This document shows positions 7,976 to 18,046 of a DNA stretch of 64,000 nt, in pieces. Each line of letters begins with the position of its first letter. Position 1 is the stretch's first letter. This DNA comes from Pseudonocardia petroleophila (GTDB taxonomy: Bacteria; Actinomycetota; Actinomycetes; Mycobacteriales; Pseudonocardiaceae): positions 2,797,501 to 2,861,500 of the forward strand of contig NZ_CP060131.1 of assembly GCF_014235185.1 (NCBI RefSeq), in the 5' to 3' direction. A program made the position numbers and the translations under genes. Below the pieces are notes generated by a model. The model was given only the letters and a program-made list of their open reading frames with translations. It was not told where the DNA came from and ran no database searches.

Positions 7976-8479
7976 TCAGGTGAAGTCGCCGGCGGCCCGG
8001 CGCACCTCGCCGAGCAGGGCGGTGAGCTGGGCCTGCTGCTCGTCGCTGAGGCCCTCCAGCCCGAAGTCGACGGCGGTCACCGACTCGGTGGCCCGGGCTC
8101 GCAGCGCTGCGCCGTCGGCGGTGATCTCCACGAGGGTGGCCCGGCGGTCGGTGGGGTGCGGGATGCGGCGCACGAGGCCGTCGGCCTGCAGCCGGTCGAC
8201 GATGTTGGTCACGCTCGTGGGGTGCAGCTGCAGGCGGTCGCCCATCACCCGCATCGGGAGCCGTCCGGTGCGGGCGAACGTGAGGAGCACCAGCGCCTCG
8301 TACCGGGCGAAGGTGAGGCCGTGCGGCCGCAGGGCCGCGTCCACCGCGGAGAGCAGGATCTGCTGCACCCGCATCACGCTGGTCACCGCGGCCATCGCCC
8401 GCGACGGGCCGATCCGCTCGGCCCAGAGGTCCGCCGCTCGCATGATCGGATCGAAGGGCAGCGGATCGCGGCGGGCCAT
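7976..8479 (-). CDS. MarR-family transcriptional regulator
   Basis: The protein has 167 residues and is a winged-helix MarR protein: LTFARYEALVLLTF before the recognition helix, QLHPTSVTNIVDRLQADGLVRR as helix-turn-helix, and HPTDRRATLVEIT as the beta wing with the conserved DxR. It probably binds DNA as a dimer and responds to a small ligand. TAGCGT (8488-8493, minus strand) lies 8 nt before the ATG, which selects this start and suggests a leaderless mRNA. The thiamine-binding protein and hydrolase genes are divergent, 72 bp away, and are likely targets by position only. Its stop is 19 bp from the convergent small gene. Confidence 0.9.
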   Translation of the reverse strand: MARRDPLPFDPIMRAADLWAERIGPSRAMAAVTSVMRVQQILLSAVDAALRPHGLTFARYEALVLLTFARTGRLPMRVMGDRLQLHPTSVTNIVDRLQADGLVRRIPHPTDRRATLVEITADGAALRARATESVTAVDFGLEGLSDEQQAQLTALLGEVRRAAGDFT

Positions 8480-8551
8480 GACGGGCGACGCTAGCAGTGC
8501 CGGACCCCGGGCCCTCGCGCTCGGGCGTGCCGCTGGGGCACGCTGTCGACC

Positions 8552-8893
8552 ATGCTCTTCGCCTTCAGCATCGCCCCCGCGGGGGGTGGCTCCGACAGCG
8601 TCGGCGACGTCGTCGCCGAGGCCGTCCGCGTCGTCCGCGCCTCCGGGCTGCCCCACGAGACCACCTCCATGTTCACCACGATCGAGTCCGAGACCTGGGA
8701 CGAGGGCATGGCGGTGGTCAAGGCCGCGGTGGAGGCGGTGCAGGCCAGGGCGCCGCGCGTCAGCCTGGTGCTCAAGGCCGACATCCGGCCCGGCTTCGAC
8801 AGCGGGCAGCTCCGCGCGAAGGTCGAGCGCGTGGAGGAGGCCCTGGGTGCGCAGGAGGCCCCGGGTGTGGGGGACGGGCCGGGGTCGGTGTGA
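8552..8893 (+). CDS. MTH1187/YqgV-type thiamine-binding protein
   Basis: The protein has 113 residues with the small ferredoxin-like fold of the Thiamine_BP family: FAFSIAPAG at the N-terminus, AEAVRVVRASGLPHETTSMFTTIE and a VSLVLKADIRPG segment. Family members bind thiamine or HMP-like ligands in the cytoplasm; the physiological role is uncertain. The C-terminal tail beyond about residue 98 is low complexity. The last codons overlap the GTG of the next gene (GTGA), so the two are translationally coupled. The gene is divergent from a MarR regulator. ATG is the only sensible start; no clear Shine-Dalgarno sequence is seen. Confidence 0.85.
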   Translation: MLFAFSIAPAGGGSDSVGDVVAEAVRVVRASGLPHETTSMFTTIESETWDEGMAVVKAAVEAVQARAPRVSLVLKADIRPGFDSGQLRAKVERVEEALGAQEAPGVGDGPGSV

Positions 8894-9612
8894 GCGTGCG
8901 CACCGTGCTCGTGCACGGGGCCTGGCACGACGGGTCGTGCTGGGCCCCGGTGGTGTCCGAGCTGTCCGCGCGGGGCCACGACGTCGTCGCGGTCGACCTG
9001 CCGGGCGACCGGCCCGGTGCGGGCACCGACGCGTACGTCGACGCGGTCCTCGCCGCGGCCGGGCCCGACGGCCGGGTCGTGCTCGTGGCGCACTCGCTCG
9101 GTGGGCTCACGGTGCCGGTCGCGGCCCAGCGGCTGGGACCCGGGCGGGTGGCGGCCCTGGTGCTGGTGGCGGCACTGGTGCCGCTCCCGGGGTCGTCCTG
9201 GCAGGAACGCACGCGGGCCGAGCCGGGGATCATGGCGCCGGGGTTCGGCCGCGGCCAGCAGCGCCACGACGACGGCACCACGTCCTGGCCCGCCGACGCG
9301 GCCGCGGAGAACCTCTACGCGGGCGTGGCGGGGGAGAGCTCCGACGAGGCGGTGCGGGGCGCGGTGGCGGCACTGCGGCCGCAGGACTGGACGGTCACGA
9401 AGGAGGTCACGCCGCTCGTCGCGTGGCCCGGGGTGCGGACCGTGCAGGTGGTCTGCTCCGCCGACCGCGTCGTCGACCCGGCGTGGGGACGGTCGGGCGG
9501 GGTCGTTCCGGGGGCCGAGCTGGTGGAGCTGGAGGGCGGGCACTTCCCGATGCTCACCCGGCCCGCCGAGCTGGCCGGGCTGATCCACGACGTCGTCCGC
9601 GGGGCGGGATGA
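8890..9612 (+). CDS. Alpha/beta hydrolase
   Basis: The protein has 240 residues. VLVHGAWHDGSCW carries the HG oxyanion region near the start; AHSLGG is the nucleophile elbow with the catalytic Ser near residue 72; VVCSADRVVD gives the acid; and LEGGHFPML gives the catalytic His. The short lid matches the small esterase/SABP2-like group of alpha/beta hydrolases. The substrate is unknown. The GTG start overlaps the previous stop by four bases (GTGA), so coupling with the thiamine-binding protein gene suggests a shared pathway, but nothing specific links the two. A G+C-rich hairpin follows 15 bp after the stop. Confidence 0.88.
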   Translation: MSVRTVLVHGAWHDGSCWAPVVSELSARGHDVVAVDLPGDRPGAGTDAYVDAVLAAAGPDGRVVLVAHSLGGLTVPVAAQRLGPGRVAALVLVAALVPLPGSSWQERTRAEPGIMAPGFGRGQQRHDDGTTSWPADAAAENLYAGVAGESSDEAVRGAVAALRPQDWTVTKEVTPLVAWPGVRTVQVVCSADRVVDPAWGRSGGVVPGAELVELEGGHFPMLTRPAELAGLIHDVVRGAG

Positions 9613-9627
9613 GCGCGCACACCGAGA

Positions 9628-9655
9628 GCCCCCGGCGCGGGAACGCGCAGGGGGC
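9628..9655. terminator. Hairpin between convergent genes
   Basis: GCCCCCGGCGCG and CGCGCAGGGGGC form a 12-bp stem with one G-A mismatch and a GGAA loop. It lies between the hydrolase stop and the convergent membrane-protein stop at 9683. There is no U tract, as usual in GC-rich actinobacteria. Confidence 0.6.
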
Positions 9656-9682
9656 CGGCGGTGTCGGGGGTCCGGGCGCGGG

Positions 9683-9976
9683 TCAGCCCTGGGCCACGTT
9701 CAGGGTGAAGAAGAAGACGCCGATCAGGATCGCGGCCCCGCCCAGGGCCATGGCGATCTTGGCCTGCTTGGCCGTCACGGGGCGGCGCACGGCGGCCACA
9801 CCGAGGCCGAGGGCGGCCGCGCCGAACACCCAGCCCAGGATCGAGATCGGGCTGACGAGCAGGGCCACGACGCCCACGATCAGGGCGATCTTGCCCAGGG
9901 TCGGGCTCTCCTCGCGCGCGGTCTTGGCGCGGGCCTCGTCGAGCAGGCGGTCGGCGACGGTCTTGTCCGTGCTCAT
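9683..9976 (-). CDS. Small membrane protein, hypothetical
   Basis: The protein has 97 residues. A charged N-terminus of about 28 residues (MSTDKTVADRLLDEARAKT) is followed by two or three hydrophobic segments: IALIVGVVALLVSPISILG, VFGAAALGLGVAAV and IAMALGGAAILIGVFFF. This resembles small DUF4190-like actinobacterial membrane proteins, in which a soluble head is tethered by short helices, but I cannot name a function. GGAGG sits 7 nt before the ATG, a clear ribosome-binding site. It stands alone, convergent with the hydrolase and divergent from the SCO6745-family gene. Confidence 0.75.
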   Translation of the reverse strand: MSTDKTVADRLLDEARAKTAREESPTLGKIALIVGVVALLVSPISILGWVFGAAALGLGVAAVRRPVTAKQAKIAMALGGAAILIGVFFFTLNVAQG

Positions 9977-10209
9977 GACAGGTCCTCCGGGTGGGGGAGC
10001 CGCGGGGTGGCGGCCGGCGAATGTCTACGGAGAGCGACGCTTGTGTCACTCACACATCCTCAACGACTGCCCCCAGGTCGTGGTGCTCCGCCGGTCCGGT
10101 GATCGACACGGCGGATTCCGGGACCTGTTCGATCACACAACGTCACCGGCGTGCCCCGTATCGGGTGACGCCGACCGGGTGGCGGGACGCACGACAGGAG
10201 GGTCACGAC

Positions 10210-11091
10210 GTGGCTGATCAGCACGAACACCGGGCTCGGCGGATGTGGCGGGCGGTGGAGCCGATCCACGCCGTCACCTACTTCGCGCCCGAGTCGAAGG
10301 CGGCCTGCGACGCACTGGGCACCCGCGGCTACTGGATGAGCTACTTCGGGCTGCGCGCCGCCCCGCTCGGCGCGGCGCCGCCGGAGCTCGTGACGGCGCT
10401 GTTCTACAACTTCCACCCCGCCCACGTCGCCCGTGCGGTGCCCGACGTCTGGGCCGTCGCGCCGCCGGAGCGCTACCTGGAGGCCCGGCTGGAGGCGGTC
10501 GACGCGGCGCTGCGGCGGCTCGTCGGGCCCGAGGTGCTGGCCGGTCCGGAGGTGGCCGAGGCCGCGAGCATCGCGCGCGCCGCCGCGCTCGCCGCCCCCA
10601 CCGCGGGCCGGGCGCTCGCCGCGGCCAACGCCGCGCTGCCGTGGCCGGACGCCCCGCACCTGGTGCTGTGGCAGGCGCAGACGGTGCTGCGCGAGCACCG
10701 CGGCGACGGCCACGTGGCCGCCCTGCTCACGGCCGGGCTCGACCCGCTGGAGGCCCTGGTCGTCTTCGCCGCCGACCTGGGGCTCGACGCCGCCGCACTG
10801 CGGCTGCGGCGCGGCTGGTCGGAGCAGGAGTGGGACGCGGCGGTGGGCCGGCTGGCCGAGCGCGGCCTGCTCGACGCGGCCGGCGCACTCGACGAGGAGG
10901 GACGCCTGCTGCGGGCCGAGGTGGAGGCGCACACCGACGCGCTGGCCGACGTCCCGTGGCTGGCGGTGGGGGCCGAGCGCGCCGAGCGGCTGGTCGAGCT
11001 GGCGGCCCCGCTGGTCGCCGCGCTGGCCGCGGGTGACGGCTTCGCCCCGGACAACCCGATGGGTCTGCGCCTGCTGCCGGCGGCGGGGTGA
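10210..11091 (+). CDS. SCO6745-family protein
   Basis: The protein has 293 residues. The opening (RRMWRAVEPIHAVTYFAPESKAACDALGTRGYW) and the later AAPLG, FHPAHVARAVPDVW and ARLEAVDAALRRL blocks match a family widespread in actinobacteria (SCO6745; related to SalK). The middle contains an ARAAALAAPTAGRALAAANAALPWPD helix pair, and the C-terminal third looks like a winged helix (WDAAVGRLAERGLLDAAGALDEEGRLLRAEVEAHTD), as in MarR-type folds. The molecular role is unknown. AGGAGGGT lies about 7 nt before the GTG start. The upstream 230 bp contain no gene and probably hold its promoter. It is monocistronic by spacing. Confidence 0.8.
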   Translation: MADQHEHRARRMWRAVEPIHAVTYFAPESKAACDALGTRGYWMSYFGLRAAPLGAAPPELVTALFYNFHPAHVARAVPDVWAVAPPERYLEARLEAVDAALRRLVGPEVLAGPEVAEAASIARAAALAAPTAGRALAAANAALPWPDAPHLVLWQAQTVLREHRGDGHVAALLTAGLDPLEALVVFAADLGLDAAALRLRRGWSEQEWDAAVGRLAERGLLDAAGALDEEGRLLRAEVEAHTDALADVPWLAVGAERAERLVELAAPLVAALAAGDGFAPDNPMGLRLLPAAG

Positions 11092-11160
11092 GCCGCGCAC
11101 GGGTTCGGCTCGGTGTGACCCAGGCATCGTCACCGGTCTCCACGTGCCAGGATGGGTCCT

Positions 11161-12159
11161 GTGTCACGACCTGATCCCCGTCGGGCGGCCCAGACGGCTG
11201 CGCTGTCCTCCGCGATGTCCGGTGCGGTCGATCTCTCCGCGCTGAAGGCCCGTTCCGACGCTGCCAACCGTCCCAGTCCCGCACCGGCCGCCGCCGGTCC
11301 CGCGCCCGGCGGCGGTCCGCCGAAGCCGGGCCCTCCGGCGGGCTTCGTCATCGACGTCACCGAGGCCGACTTCCAGGCCGAGGTGCTCGAACGCTCGATG
11401 GTGGTCCCCGTCGTGGTCGACCTGTGGGCCGAGTGGTGCGGTCCCTGCAAGCAGCTCTCCCCGGTGCTGGAACGCCTCGCCGAGGCGGCCAGGGGGTCGT
11501 GGATCCTCGCGAAGGTCGACGTCGACGCCAACCCGCGGATCGCGCAGGCCTTCGGGGCCCAGTCGATCCCGATGGTCGTCGCGGTGGTCGCCGGCCAGCC
11601 GGTCGACGCCTTCAACGGAGCGCAGCCCGAGGCCCAGGTCAAGCAGTGGATCGGCTCGCTGCTCGACGCGCTGCGCGAGCGAATGCCGGCGATCGCCCAG
11701 GCCGAGGCGGCCGCCGGCGGTGGCGCCGCGGAGCCCGAGGAGGAGCCGGAAGACCCGCGCTTCACCGCGGCCGAGGACGCGCTCGAGCAGGGTGACTACG
11801 CGGCGGCCGAGGCGGCCTACCAGGACATCCTCAACGTCGAGCCGGCGAACGAGCAGGCCGCGGCCGCGCTCGCGCAGGTCCGCTTCCTCGCCCGGTCCGA
11901 GGCGGTCGACCCCGAGGCCGTCGCCCGGGCCGACGCCGCCCCCGACGACGTCGACGCGCAGCTGGCCGCGGCCGACGCGCAGGTGGCGGGTGACGACGTC
12001 GAGGCCGCGTTCGCGCGACTCGTCGCCACCGCGGGCCGGGTGTTCGGCGACGACCGCGACCGGGTGCGCGAGCACCTCGTCGGGCTGTTCGAGCTGTTCC
12101 CCGCCGACGACGCACGGGTCACCGCCGCCCGGCGGGCGCTGGCGCGCGTCCTGTTCTGA
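11161..12159 (+). CDS. Thioredoxin-TPR protein (CnoX/YbbN-like co-chaperone)
   Basis: The protein has 332 residues. An Ala/Pro-rich N-terminal stretch (to about 58) precedes a thioredoxin domain with an intact WCGPC motif (about 90-94) and the cis-Pro SIPMVV. It is followed by an acidic linker (EPEEEPEDP) and a TPR-like helical region ([25 protein letters not shown]) to the end. This matches the CnoX/YbbN family, which holds unfolding proteins and in many bacteria hands them to GroEL or DnaK; the retained Cys pair suggests redox activity too. The GTG at 11161 is preferred over the ATG at 11152 because CAGGAT (11148-11153) lies 7 nt upstream. A strong hairpin follows. Confidence 0.9.
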   Translation: MSRPDPRRAAQTAALSSAMSGAVDLSALKARSDAANRPSPAPAAAGPAPGGGPPKPGPPAGFVIDVTEADFQAEVLERSMVVPVVVDLWAEWCGPCKQLSPVLERLAEAARGSWILAKVDVDANPRIAQAFGAQSIPMVVAVVAGQPVDAFNGAQPEAQVKQWIGSLLDALRERMPAIAQAEAAAGGGAAEPEEEPEDPRFTAAEDALEQGDYAAAEAAYQDILNVEPANEQAAAALAQVRFLARSEAVDPEAVARADAAPDDVDAQLAAADAQVAGDDVEAAFARLVATAGRVFGDDRDRVREHLVGLFELFPADDARVTAARRALARVLF

Positions 12160-12172
12160 CGGTCCCGCGCAA

Positions 12173-12244
12173 CTGGTCGCCGTTCGCGCACCGCACACCG
12201 TGCGCGAACGGCCGCCGGGTGCGCGGGCCGCGTGCGGTGACCAG
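12173..12244. terminator. Two-tier hairpin downstream of the thioredoxin-TPR gene
   Basis: An inner 13-bp perfect stem (12179-12191 with 12200-12212, GCCGTTCGCGCAC) has an 8-nt loop. Outer CTGGTC/GACCAG arms (12173-12178 with 12239-12244) close a larger structure. It lies between convergent genes and probably terminates both. Confidence 0.6.
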
Positions 12245-12320
12245 CTGAGCGGAGAGCCGCCGGGGCAGCGGGCCGCGACCCGAGCCGGACGGTCCGGCGG
12301 CCACCCGCCACCGGGCCCGT

Positions 12321-13646
12321 TCAGCAGGCGGCCGGCCCGCCCCGGAGTCCGTCCTCGTACCGCGCCACCCGCTCGTAGCCGTGCTCGGCGGGGTCGGCCC
12401 GGCCGGCCGCGTCGCGCGCGGCCCAGTCGTCGGCCAGCAGGACCTGCACGGCCTCGTCCAGGTCACCGGGGGAGAGCCGGAAGTCGACCGGGGCCACGAG
12501 CAGCTGTCCGGCGTAGGCCCCGGCGAGGCAGACCGCGGCGTGGCCCGCGTCGACGCCCTCGACCGCGGCGCCACCCGCCCGCAGGGCGGCCAGCCCGTAG
12601 CGCCCGCTCACCAGCGTGGCCCCGGCGAAGTCGCCGAGCTCGCGGTGCAGCGGGGTGAGCTCGGCGAGGTCGACGTCGACCGCGCTCGGTGCCAGCGGAT
12701 CGGCGGCCGGGCACAGCCGGGCCGGGCCCTGGGCGGCGGCCTCCGGGCAGCCGTCGGTCACCAGCGGCGGGGCCGTCCATCCCGGCACGCCGGACAGGGC
12801 GGTGGACCAGTCGCGCGCGTCGCGGCCGACGGCGACGAGCAGGTCGGGCAGCGGCAGGTCGCCCGCGCGGGCCTGGTCGGCGGCTGAACCGAAGCGCACC
12901 TGGGTGAAGCCCCGCTCGGGGACGGTCATCTCCGCGCAGCGCCGGGCCCCGTCGTCGAAGCCGGCGCGGAAGGCGGAGACGCGGTCGAACGCGTTGCCGT
13001 GCGCGCCCTCGTCGCCCGCGGCCACGCCGAGGGGGTCGCGGAACCCGACGAGCGTCTGCAGCGCCGCGTCCCGTTCCGCGGTGCCGACCGGCAGGCCGGG
13101 GACGGGGTCGTCGGCGAGGTGGCGGACGACGACGCCGGTGTAGCAGTCGGCCATGGCCTCCTGCAGGATCGTCGGGTAGGCGGCCGGGTCGCGCGCCGCG
13201 GCCTCGTCGACGCCGAGTCGGGTCTGCACCGCGTGCCCGATCTCGTGGGCGAGCACCACGACGACGCCGACGTGGCCGTGCTCGGCGAACAGCGCGGGGA
13301 CGAGCTGCGCGGCGTCCCACACCACGGCGTCGGCCGAGGGGCAGTAGTAGGCCTGGTCGGCCACCTCGGCGATGTCCTCGACGCAGGGTGGGAGGGCGTC
13401 GCCGGGGGAGACCGGGAGCAGTGTGGCGATGTCGGTCCACCCGCGCCCGAACGCCGCGGGGAGCTCGATGCGCCAGAAGTCCTCGATCGCGGTGGTCGCC
13501 GCGGCGGCGGCCCCCGCGGCGTCGGTGACCGGGGCGGCCACGGCGGCCGTCGGGCCGGTCGGGTCGGCGGCCGCGCCGCGGCCGGCGACCACCTGCGTGC
13601 ACCCGGCGAGCAGCAGCACGAGCAGGAGGAGGGCGACGGCACGCAC
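12321..13646 (-). CDS. Lipoprotein zinc metallopeptidase (YpfJ/neutral zinc metallopeptidase-like)
   Basis: The protein has 441 residues. The N-terminus VRAVALLLLVLLLAGC is a lipoprotein signal with an LAGC lipobox, so the mature protein is anchored outside the membrane. VVLAHEIGHAVQTRLG is an HExxH-type zinc site, and LQEAMADCYTG about 35 residues later supplies the probable third ligand region (ExxAD), as in the neutral zinc metallopeptidase/YpfJ group. The C-terminal 200 residues are unassigned. The GTG at 13646 is chosen because it starts directly at the basic signal-peptide n-region. Targets are unknown. It is divergent from the GT87 gene, 68 bp apart. Confidence 0.85.
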   Translation of the reverse strand: MRAVALLLLVLLLAGCTQVVAGRGAAADPTGPTAAVAAPVTDAAGAAAAATTAIEDFWRIELPAAFGRGWTDIATLLPVSPGDALPPCVEDIAEVADQAYYCPSADAVVWDAAQLVPALFAEHGHVGVVVVLAHEIGHAVQTRLGVDEAAARDPAAYPTILQEAMADCYTGVVVRHLADDPVPGLPVGTAERDAALQTLVGFRDPLGVAAGDEGAHGNAFDRVSAFRAGFDDGARRCAEMTVPERGFTQVRFGSAADQARAGDLPLPDLLVAVGRDARDWSTALSGVPGWTAPPLVTDGCPEAAAQGPARLCPAADPLAPSAVDVDLAELTPLHRELGDFAGATLVSGRYGLAALRAGGAAVEGVDAGHAAVCLAGAYAGQLLVAPVDFRLSPGDLDEAVQVLLADDWAARDAAGRADPAEHGYERVARYEDGLRGGPAAC

Positions 13647-13714
13647 GCGCCCATCATCGTCCGGACCGGCCCGCGACGGGAGTGGTTCCACCCCGTCGGA
13701 TAGCGTCGATCCCC

Positions 13715-14932
13715 GTGCCCGACCCGCGCCCCACCCGCCTCACGCCGACGACCGTGCTCGCGGCGGTGGTGGTGCTCGCGTCAGTGGTGACGACGGTCGT
13801 GCTGCACGTCCGCCACCCGGACGCACTGGTCACGCTCCTGCCGCTCACCGACATGCGTGACCTGCACGTCGACTTCGACACCTTCTGGCACTCGGCCGTC
13901 GCGCTCACCCAGGGCCTCGACATCTACGACACCCCCGCCAAGCTCACGAACCTCAACCCGCCGCTGCTGACGGTGCTGCTCGTCCCGTTCGCCGGCCTCG
14001 ACGCGCTCACCGCGTACCGGCTCTTCGCCGCGCTGACGGCGGTGCTGGTGGTCGCGTCGGTCGTCGCGGTGGCCCGGGAGCTGCGGCTCGGCGCGGGTGT
14101 CACGGTGGCGGCGGTGCTCGTCGTGCTGGCGTCCTCGCCGCTGCACGGCACGCTCGTGCTCGGCCAGATCTACCCGCTGCTGCTGGTGCTGCTCGTCGCC
14201 GGGTGGATCGCCGAGCGCCGCGGACGGCCGCTCCTCGCCGCGGCCTGCTACGGCGTCGCGGTCGCGCTCAAGCCGTCGCTCGCGCCGCTGCTGCTCCTGC
14301 CCGCGGTGCAGCGCCGCTGGGCCCCGATGCGGGCGGGGATTGCCTCGGCGGCCGTCGCGACGCTGGTCGGGGTGCTGGTCGCGGGCCCGTCGAGCGCGAT
14401 CGAGTGGCTGACGATCGCGCTCACCGAGGGCGTGCCCGACACCGTCGACAACGCGTCGTTCCCCGGGCTCGCGATGCGGTTCGGGGTGCCACCGGTGCTC
14501 GGGCTCGTCGCCGGGCTGGCCGTGCTGGTCGGAACGCTGGTGTGGGTCGGGCGCCACCGCGACCGGATCGACCCGGCCGGCACCGTGCCGTGGGCGGTGG
14601 TCGCGGCCGGGCTGCTGTTCTCGCCGATCGCCTGGCACAACTACCTGCTGCTGCTGGTGCCCGGCGTCCTCGTGCTGGTCACGCTGGGCCGGGGCGCCCT
14701 GGCGACGGCGCTGCTCGCGGTGACGCTGGTCCCGGTGTCGTGGAACGCGATCTGGCCGACCGATCCGAGCCCCCTGGAGGAGCTCGGATCGGACGTGGGC
14801 CGGTCGCTGTACTGGGCGGTCCTGCTCGCCTACTGGGTGGCGCTGCTGTCGGCCAGCCCATTGCGGCGGTCGGTGCCGCCGGCGACGGGTGCGGCCGACG
14901 AGCCGGCGGACGCGGGCGCCTCCACCGGCTGA
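13715..14932 (+). CDS. GT87/DUF2029-type polyprenol-phosphate mannosyltransferase-like membrane protein
   Basis: The protein has 405 residues with about nine hydrophobic spans. The first luminal loop carries [22 protein letters not shown], matching the D-F-x-x-F/Y-W pattern of GT-C enzymes of the GT87/DUF2029 group (PimE-like), which transfer mannose from polyprenyl-phosphate to cell-envelope glycans. [16 protein letters not shown] near the end is the typical F-S-P-I-x-W-x-x-Y motif. The acceptor is unknown. TAGCGT (13701-13706) lies 8 nt before the GTG, supporting this start. The last 103 bp overlap, in antisense, the 3' end of glgB, an unusually long convergent overlap. Confidence 0.85.
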   Translation: MPDPRPTRLTPTTVLAAVVVLASVVTTVVLHVRHPDALVTLLPLTDMRDLHVDFDTFWHSAVALTQGLDIYDTPAKLTNLNPPLLTVLLVPFAGLDALTAYRLFAALTAVLVVASVVAVARELRLGAGVTVAAVLVVLASSPLHGTLVLGQIYPLLLVLLVAGWIAERRGRPLLAAACYGVAVALKPSLAPLLLLPAVQRRWAPMRAGIASAAVATLVGVLVAGPSSAIEWLTIALTEGVPDTVDNASFPGLAMRFGVPPVLGLVAGLAVLVGTLVWVGRHRDRIDPAGTVPWAVVAAGLLFSPIAWHNYLLLLVPGVLVLVTLGRGALATALLAVTLVPVSWNAIWPTDPSPLEELGSDVGRSLYWAVLLAYWVALLSASPLRRSVPPATGAADEPADAGASTG

Positions 14933-17793
14933 GCCAGAGCGTGCCGTCCGGTCGGGGCCCCCTCGTCCGGGACCGCCTCGTCCGGCACCTTCTCCACCGG
15001 CGTGGCCGCGACCGGGGTCGACGGCGGGTCCGCCGGGGTGGCCGGGGCGAGCACCGGTGCGTCGTCGGTGACCGGTGCGGCCGGGGCGTCGTCGAGGACG
15101 GCCACGGCGGGAGCCGCGTCCGCCACCGGGGCCGCTGCGGCGACGACCGGGTCGCCCGCCGCCACCTCGGCCGGGGCGGAGTCGGCCGGGGCGGTGTCGG
15201 CCGGGGCCGTGTCGGCCGGGGAGGGGTCCACCGGCACCGGCCCCTCCGGAGCGGCGACGACGGCGGTCCCGGCGGCGTCCGGTGCCTCGTCGGTGGCGGG
15301 CACCTCCACGTCGGCCGCCTCCACGTCGGCCGCCTCCACGTCGGCCGCCTCGCCGGCGGATCCGGCGCCGGCGGCCGCAGCCGGGACGGACGGGCCGCCG
15401 GCGGGGGTCGCACCCCCGGACCCGTCCCCGTCGGCGCCCGGCTCGGAGGAGACCGGCTCGGCGGAGACCGGCGCGGCGGTGACCGACCCAGCGACGACCG
15501 AGGCCGCCGGGGCCGCCGCGGCCGCCGGGGCCGCCGCCGCGATCTGCGACCGCCGCACGGCCCCCTCGAACGGCTCGGGGGCCAGCCACAGCACCCCGGA
15601 CGGGGGCAGGCGGAGCAGCACCGACGCCGGGCGCCCGTGCCACACCATCTCGTCGGCCTCGACCGCACCGAGGTTGCCCACCCCGGACCCGCCGTACTGC
15701 TCGGCGTCGGTGTTGAGCACCTCGCGCCAGCGGCCCGCGAACGGCAGCCCGACGCGGTAGCCCTCGCGGGCGCCGCCGGAGAAGTTGGCGATGCACGCCA
15801 GCACCGTCGGCTTCCCCTCGGCGTCGACGCCGTGGCGCAGGAAGCTGAACACGTTGCCCGCGGTGTCGTTGGCGTCGATCCAGGAGAAGCCCTCCGGCGA
15901 CACGTCCTTCGTCCACAGCGCCGGGTGGGCCCGGTAGGCGCGGTTGAGGTCGCCGACCATCGTCTTGATCCCGCCGTGCAGCGGGTCGGCGAGGGTCTCC
16001 CAGTCCAGCGAGCGCTGCTCGGACCACTCCCGCGGCTGCCCGAACTCGCTGCCCATGAACAGCAGCTGCTTGCCCGGGTGGGCCCACATGAACGCCAGCA
16101 GCGCGCGGATGTTGGCGGCCTTGTTCCACGGGTCGCCGGGCATCCGCTCCCACAGCGAGCCCTTGCCGTGCACGACCTCGTCGTGGCTGATCGGCAGCAC
16201 GTAGTTCTCGCTGAACGCGTACATCAGCGAGAACGTCATCTGGTTGTGGTGGAAGCCCCGGTAGACGGGGTCGCGCCCGGTGTAGTCGAGCGTGTCGTGC
16301 ATCCAGCCCATGTTCCACTTGAACCCGAAGCCCAGGCCGCCCAGGTGCGTGGGGCGCGTGACGCCGGGCCACGCCGTCGACTCCTCGGCGATCATCACGG
16401 TGCCGGGGTGCTCGCGGTAGACCGTGGCGTTGACCTCCTGCAGGAACGCCACCGCGTCGAGGTTCTCGCGGCCGCCGTGGATGTTGGGCAGCCACTGCCC
16501 GTCCTTGCGCGAGTAGTCGAGGTAGAGCATCGAGGCGACGGCGTCGACGCGCAGCCCGTCGATGTGGAAGGACTCCAGCCAGTACAGGGCGTTGGCGACG
16601 AGGAAGTTGCGCACCTCCTTGCGCCCGAAGTCGAACACGAGCGTGCCCCAGTCGGGCTGCTCGCCGCGGCGGGGGTCGGCGTGCTCGTAGAGCGGGCCGC
16701 CGTCGAACCTGGCGAGCGCCCACTCGTCGCGCGGGAAGTGCGCGGGCACCCAGTCGACGATGACGCCGTAGCCGGCCCGGTGCAGGTGGTCGACGAACCA
16801 CCGGAAGTCGTCGGGGGTGCCGAACCGCGCGGTCGGCGCGTAGTAGCTGGTGACCTGGTAGCCCCACGACCCGCCGAACGGGTGCTCGGCCACCGGCAGC
16901 AGCTCGACGTGGGTGAACGCGGTCTCGTCGAGGTAGTCGACGAGCTGGCGCGCGGCCTCGCGGTAGTCCAGGCCCTGGCGCCACGAGCCGAGGTGCAGCT
17001 CGTAGACGCTCATCGGCTCGGCGTGCGCCTGCTTCTGCGCCCGCGCGGTCATCCAGTCGCCGTCGGCCCACTCGTGCGCGGCGACGTCGACGACCGACGC
17101 GGTGGCCGGGGCCAGCTCGGCCCGGAACGCCATCGGGTCGGCCTTGTCGCGCCAGCGCCCGTCCTGCCCGAGCACGCGGAACTTGTAGCGCGTCCCCGGC
17201 TCGATGCCGGGGACGAACAGCTCCCACACGCCGGAGCTGCCGAGCACCCGCATCGGGTGCGCCCAGCCGCTCCAGCCGTCGAAGTCGCCGGTGACCCGGA
17301 CGCCCTGCGCGGACGGGGCCCACACGGCGAAGCTGGTGCCGGTGACGGGACCGGCCGGGGTGTCGTAGGAACGGACGTGCGCGCCGAGCACGTCCCAGAG
17401 CCGTTCGTGACGCCCCTCGCCGATGAGGTGCAGGTCCATCTCGCCCAGGGTGGGCAGCCAGCGATAGGGATCGTCCACGATGTCGACGCGCTCGCCGTAG
17501 CGCACGGCCAGCCGGTAGTCCGCCGCCGGGCCGGGCACGACGCCGGAGAACAGCCCCGCGTCGTGCACGCGCACGAGCGGGTGGCCGTCACCGCCCTCGT
17601 GCACCACGTGCACCTCGTCGGCGTGCGGCCGAAGGACGCGGACCACGGTGCCGTCGGGGTGCGGATGGGCACCCAGCACGGAGTGCGGGTCGTGGTGCGC
17701 CCCGCCGAGGACCCGGTCGACGGTGGCCGGGTCGGGGGGGCAGGCGTCGATCATCGGGTCGATCGTCTGGGTTCGGTTCTCCTCGCGATCCAC
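14830..17793 (-). CDS. glgB: 1,4-alpha-glucan branching enzyme with a 240-residue low-complexity tail
   Basis: The protein has 987 residues; the family norm is about 720-750. An N-terminal carbohydrate-binding module (about 30-125) and a second CBM48 are followed by the GH13 barrel. [16 protein letters not shown] holds the nucleophile Asp, [12 protein letters not shown] the acid Glu and [13 protein letters not shown] the third carboxylate. After about residue 745 the sequence turns into an Ala/Pro/Asp/Val-rich disordered tail built partly of 15-bp repeats. It introduces alpha-1,6 branches into the maltosyl polymer made by GlgE. The GTG at 17793 has TAGGGT 6 nt upstream (17800-17805, minus strand), favouring it over the ATG at 17754. 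The tail coding region overlaps the GT87 gene in antisense. Confidence 0.95.
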   Translation of the reverse strand: MDREENRTQTIDPMIDACPPDPATVDRVLGGAHHDPHSVLGAHPHPDGTVVRVLRPHADEVHVVHEGGDGHPLVRVHDAGLFSGVVPGPAADYRLAVRYGERVDIVDDPYRWLPTLGEMDLHLIGEGRHERLWDVLGAHVRSYDTPAGPVTGTSFAVWAPSAQGVRVTGDFDGWSGWAHPMRVLGSSGVWELFVPGIEPGTRYKFRVLGQDGRWRDKADPMAFRAELAPATASVVDVAAHEWADGDWMTARAQKQAHAEPMSVYELHLGSWRQGLDYREAARQLVDYLDETAFTHVELLPVAEHPFGGSWGYQVTSYYAPTARFGTPDDFRWFVDHLHRAGYGVIVDWVPAHFPRDEWALARFDGGPLYEHADPRRGEQPDWGTLVFDFGRKEVRNFLVANALYWLESFHIDGLRVDAVASMLYLDYSRKDGQWLPNIHGGRENLDAVAFLQEVNATVYREHPGTVMIAEESTAWPGVTRPTHLGGLGFGFKWNMGWMHDTLDYTGRDPVYRGFHHNQMTFSLMYAFSENYVLPISHDEVVHGKGSLWERMPGDPWNKAANIRALLAFMWAHPGKQLLFMGSEFGQPREWSEQRSLDWETLADPLHGGIKTMVGDLNRAYRAHPALWTKDVSPEGFSWIDANDTAGNVFSFLRHGVDAEGKPTVLACIANFSGGAREGYRVGLPFAGRWREVLNTDAEQYGGSGVGNLGAVEADEMVWHGRPASVLLRLPPSGVLWLAPEPFEGAVRRSQIAAAAPAAAAAPAASVVAGSVTAAPVSAEPVSSEPGADGDGSGGATPAGGPSVPAAAAGAGSAGEAADVEAADVEAADVEVPATDEAPDAAGTAVVAAPEGPVPVDPSPADTAPADTAPADSAPAEVAAGDPVVAAAAPVADAAPAVAVLDDAPAAPVTDDAPVLAPATPADPPSTPVAATPVEKVPDEAVPDEGAPTGRHALAQPVEAPASAGSSAAPVAGGTDRRNGLADSSATQ
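15303..15347. repeat. Perfect 3 x 15-bp tandem repeat in the glgB tail
   Basis: CCTCCACGTCGGCCG is repeated three times and encodes ADVEA-type pentapeptides on the minus strand. A second, imperfect 15-bp series around GTCGGCCGGGGC lies at about 15179-15226 in the same tail. Confidence 0.95.
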
Positions 17794-18046
17794 CCGCGCA
17801 CCCTATTGCCCCGCTCTCCGCGTCGCCGACCCTGGCGGCAACGATCGGGTTGCCGATGCGGTGCCAGCCCCTGATCGGAGTATGGCCCGGGTCCCCGCCG
17901 CGCGGAACCCTCGGCCGCCGGATCCGGGGACGTGCGTCGCCGTGGGCGCCCGGGCGAGGTCCCGCACGGCCGCGGGGAACGCCCGCAGGCCGGCCCGTCG
18001 CAGGCGGACCGCGGTCGCCGCGACGTCCGCGGGCGCGGGTACGCGG

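Noticed and set aside
17754..17793. ATG at 17754 as the glgB start
   Set aside because: No ribosome-binding site lies at a useful distance, whereas the GTG at 17793 has a TAGGGT hexamer 6 nt upstream as in other leaderless genes here.
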